A stretch of 64,000 nucleotides of DNA from Lysinibacillus cavernae (GTDB lineage Bacteria > Bacillota > Bacilli > Bacillales_A > Planococcaceae). The stretch is taken from NCBI RefSeq assembly GCF_009724685.1, contig NZ_WMEF01000003.1, positions 62,001 to 126,000 of the forward strand. The letters are read 5' to 3'. Positions within the stretch are counted from its first letter, which is position 1; each line of letters begins with the position of its first letter. Shown one piece after another: positions 63,072 to 64,000 of this stretch. Under the pieces are notes generated by a model. It ran no database searches. It had not been told where the DNA came from and saw only the letters and a list, made by a program, of their open reading frames with translations. A program made the position numbers and the translations under genes.

Positions 63072-64000
63072 ATTGATTCCAGGACCAGATACTTCGAATT
63101 CACTTAGCGCGCGGTTCATTTTCGCAATCGCTTCTTCACGTGTATTCGCATGAACAATTAGTTTTGCTACCATTGAATCGTAATATGGTGGGATTGTATA
63201 GCCTGCATAAACAGCAGAATCAATACGTACACCATAGCCACCTGGCGTTACATACGTATCCACAGTTCCTGCTGAAGGCATGAAGTTTTTATAAGCATTT
63301 TCTGCGTTAATACGGCATTCAATAGCCCAACCATTTAATTGAATATCATCTTGAGTGAATGGAAGTTTCTCACCAGATGCAATTTTTAATTGTTGTTGTA
63401 CAAGATCTACACCAGAAATCATTTCTGTTACTGGGTGCTCAACTTGAATACGAGTATTCATTTCCATGAAGTAGAACTTGTCCTCTTGATAGTCATAAAT
63501 GAACTCGATCGTTCCAGCACCTTCGTAACTACATGCTTGTGCCGCTTTTACTGCAGCCGCACCCATTTCAGCACGACGTTCAGAAGATAGAGCTGGAGAT
63601 GGAGCTTCCTCTACTAACTTCTGCATACGACGTTGAACCGTACAGTCACGTTCGCCTAAATGCACAACGTTGCCGTAGCCATCTGCTAAAATTTGGATTT
63701 CACAGTGACGGAAGTACTCGATGAATTTCTCTAAATATACGCCAGGGTTACCGAATGCTGCAGCAGCCTCTTTTTGCGTAATTTCGATACCTTTTACAAG
63801 ATCTTCTTCTGTACGTGCTACACGAATCCCTTTACCGCCACCACCAGCAGTTGCTTTGATGATTACAGGGTATCCAATTTTCGCAGCCCATTCCTTGCCT
63901 GTTTCGATATCTGGCACAATACCAGTACCAGGAACAAGTGGAACACCCGCTGCTTCCATAGTTGTACGTGCAACATCCTTGATTCCCATGATTTTAATTG
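62955..64000 (-). CDS. accC: Biotin carboxylase subunit of acetyl-CoA carboxylase (5' end outside window)
   Basis: About 348 C-terminal residues are visible; the frame stays open to the right edge. ATP-grasp glycine-rich loop IIKATAGGGGKGIRVA, catalytic ERDCTVQRRMQKLVEE, metal and active-site FMEMNTRIQVEHPVTE, and the C-terminal barrel (WAIECRINAENAYKNF). It carboxylates biotin on AccB for fatty-acid synthesis. Its last 38 codons are duplicated 2.8 kb away, so the present 3' end was probably supplied by an integrated element. Confidence 0.97.
   Translation of the reverse strand, partial: IKIMGIKDVARTTMEAAGVPLVPGTGIVPDIETGKEWAAKIGYPVIIKATAGGGGKGIRVARTEEDLVKGIEITQKEAAAAFGNPGVYLEKFIEYFRHCEIQILADGYGNVVHLGERDCTVQRRMQKLVEEAPSPALSSERRAEMGAAAVKAAQACSYEGAGTIEFIYDYQEDKFYFMEMNTRIQVEHPVTEMISGVDLVQQQLKIASGEKLPFTQDDIQLNGWAIECRINAENAYKNFMPSAGTVDTYVTPGGYGVRIDSAVYAGYTIPPYYDSMVAKLIVHANTREEAIAKMNRALSEFEVSGPGINTTIPFHQALMNNDVFKSAQFNTKFLEENDVLGVAGKAK

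Noticed and set aside
1-64000. tRNA or rRNA genes, phage structural genes, defence operons
   Set aside because: Scanned the stretches between genes for cloverleaf, rRNA and typical cassette features; none could be supported.

Overview
The window is a low-GC Firmicute chromosome segment. Gene order and content fit an aerobic, endospore-forming Bacillaceae/Planococcaceae species, most likely Lysinibacillus or a close relative (inference from gene families and synteny; no search was run). Two blocks follow the order I remember from Bacillus subtilis. One runs nusB-folD-xseA-xseB-ispA-dxs-tlyA-argR-recN-spoIVB-spo0A-gdpD-DUF2627. The other runs yqiW(brxB)-yqjA-prli42-yqjC-yqjD-yqjE. Most genes lie on the minus strand. 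No rRNA, tRNA or CRISPR array was seen.

Left part (1-15.2 kb): the 3' end of a PLP aminotransferase; a divergent XRE-cupin regulator/LysE exporter pair; a biotin operon bioD-bioA-bioY-bioB with a BirA-type operator; a divergent AraC regulator/EamA exporter pair; an ATP-grasp protein; a second LysE-type exporter; a TPR-like protein; and a methyl-accepting chemotaxis protein.

Middle (15.3-38 kb): a damaged-looking accessory gene; a two-gene carboxynorspermidine operon; a secreted TIM-barrel-like protein behind a convincing cyclic-di-GMP-I riboswitch; a CheW-domain protein; and a metabolic block in which branched-chain amino acid breakdown (leucine dehydrogenase, lpdV, bkdAA, bkdAB, bkdB) leads directly into the propionyl-/methylmalonyl-CoA route (mutA, mutB, meaB, then mce and a biotin-dependent carboxyltransferase further on). 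The phosphotransbutyrylase and butyrate kinase genes that accompany bkd in B. subtilis are absent. Biotin synthesis and accC in the same window supply related cofactor chemistry.

Right part (38-64 kb): lipid, flagellar/polymer and sporulation genes (gdpD, fapA, spo0A, spoIVB), recN, argR, isoprenoid genes, exonuclease VII, uppP, folD and nusB. A MerR regulator and an MFS drug exporter are inserted between nusB and the Asp23 gene, with a textbook MerR-type promoter. From about 58 kb to the right edge lie accessory genes and a decayed integrative element. This is bounded by a 118-bp duplication (2 mismatches) of the 3' end of accC and carries a broken tyrosine recombinase beside the intact accC end. 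A second, independent recombinase relic lies between a lipoprotein gene and spo0A.

The most interesting signals are the accC-targeted element, the c-di-GMP riboswitch on an uncharacterised secreted protein, the bkd-methylmalonyl-CoA gene chain without ptb/buk, and several operators and palindromes visible directly in the DNA. I found no wholly new multi-gene defence or biosynthetic system.
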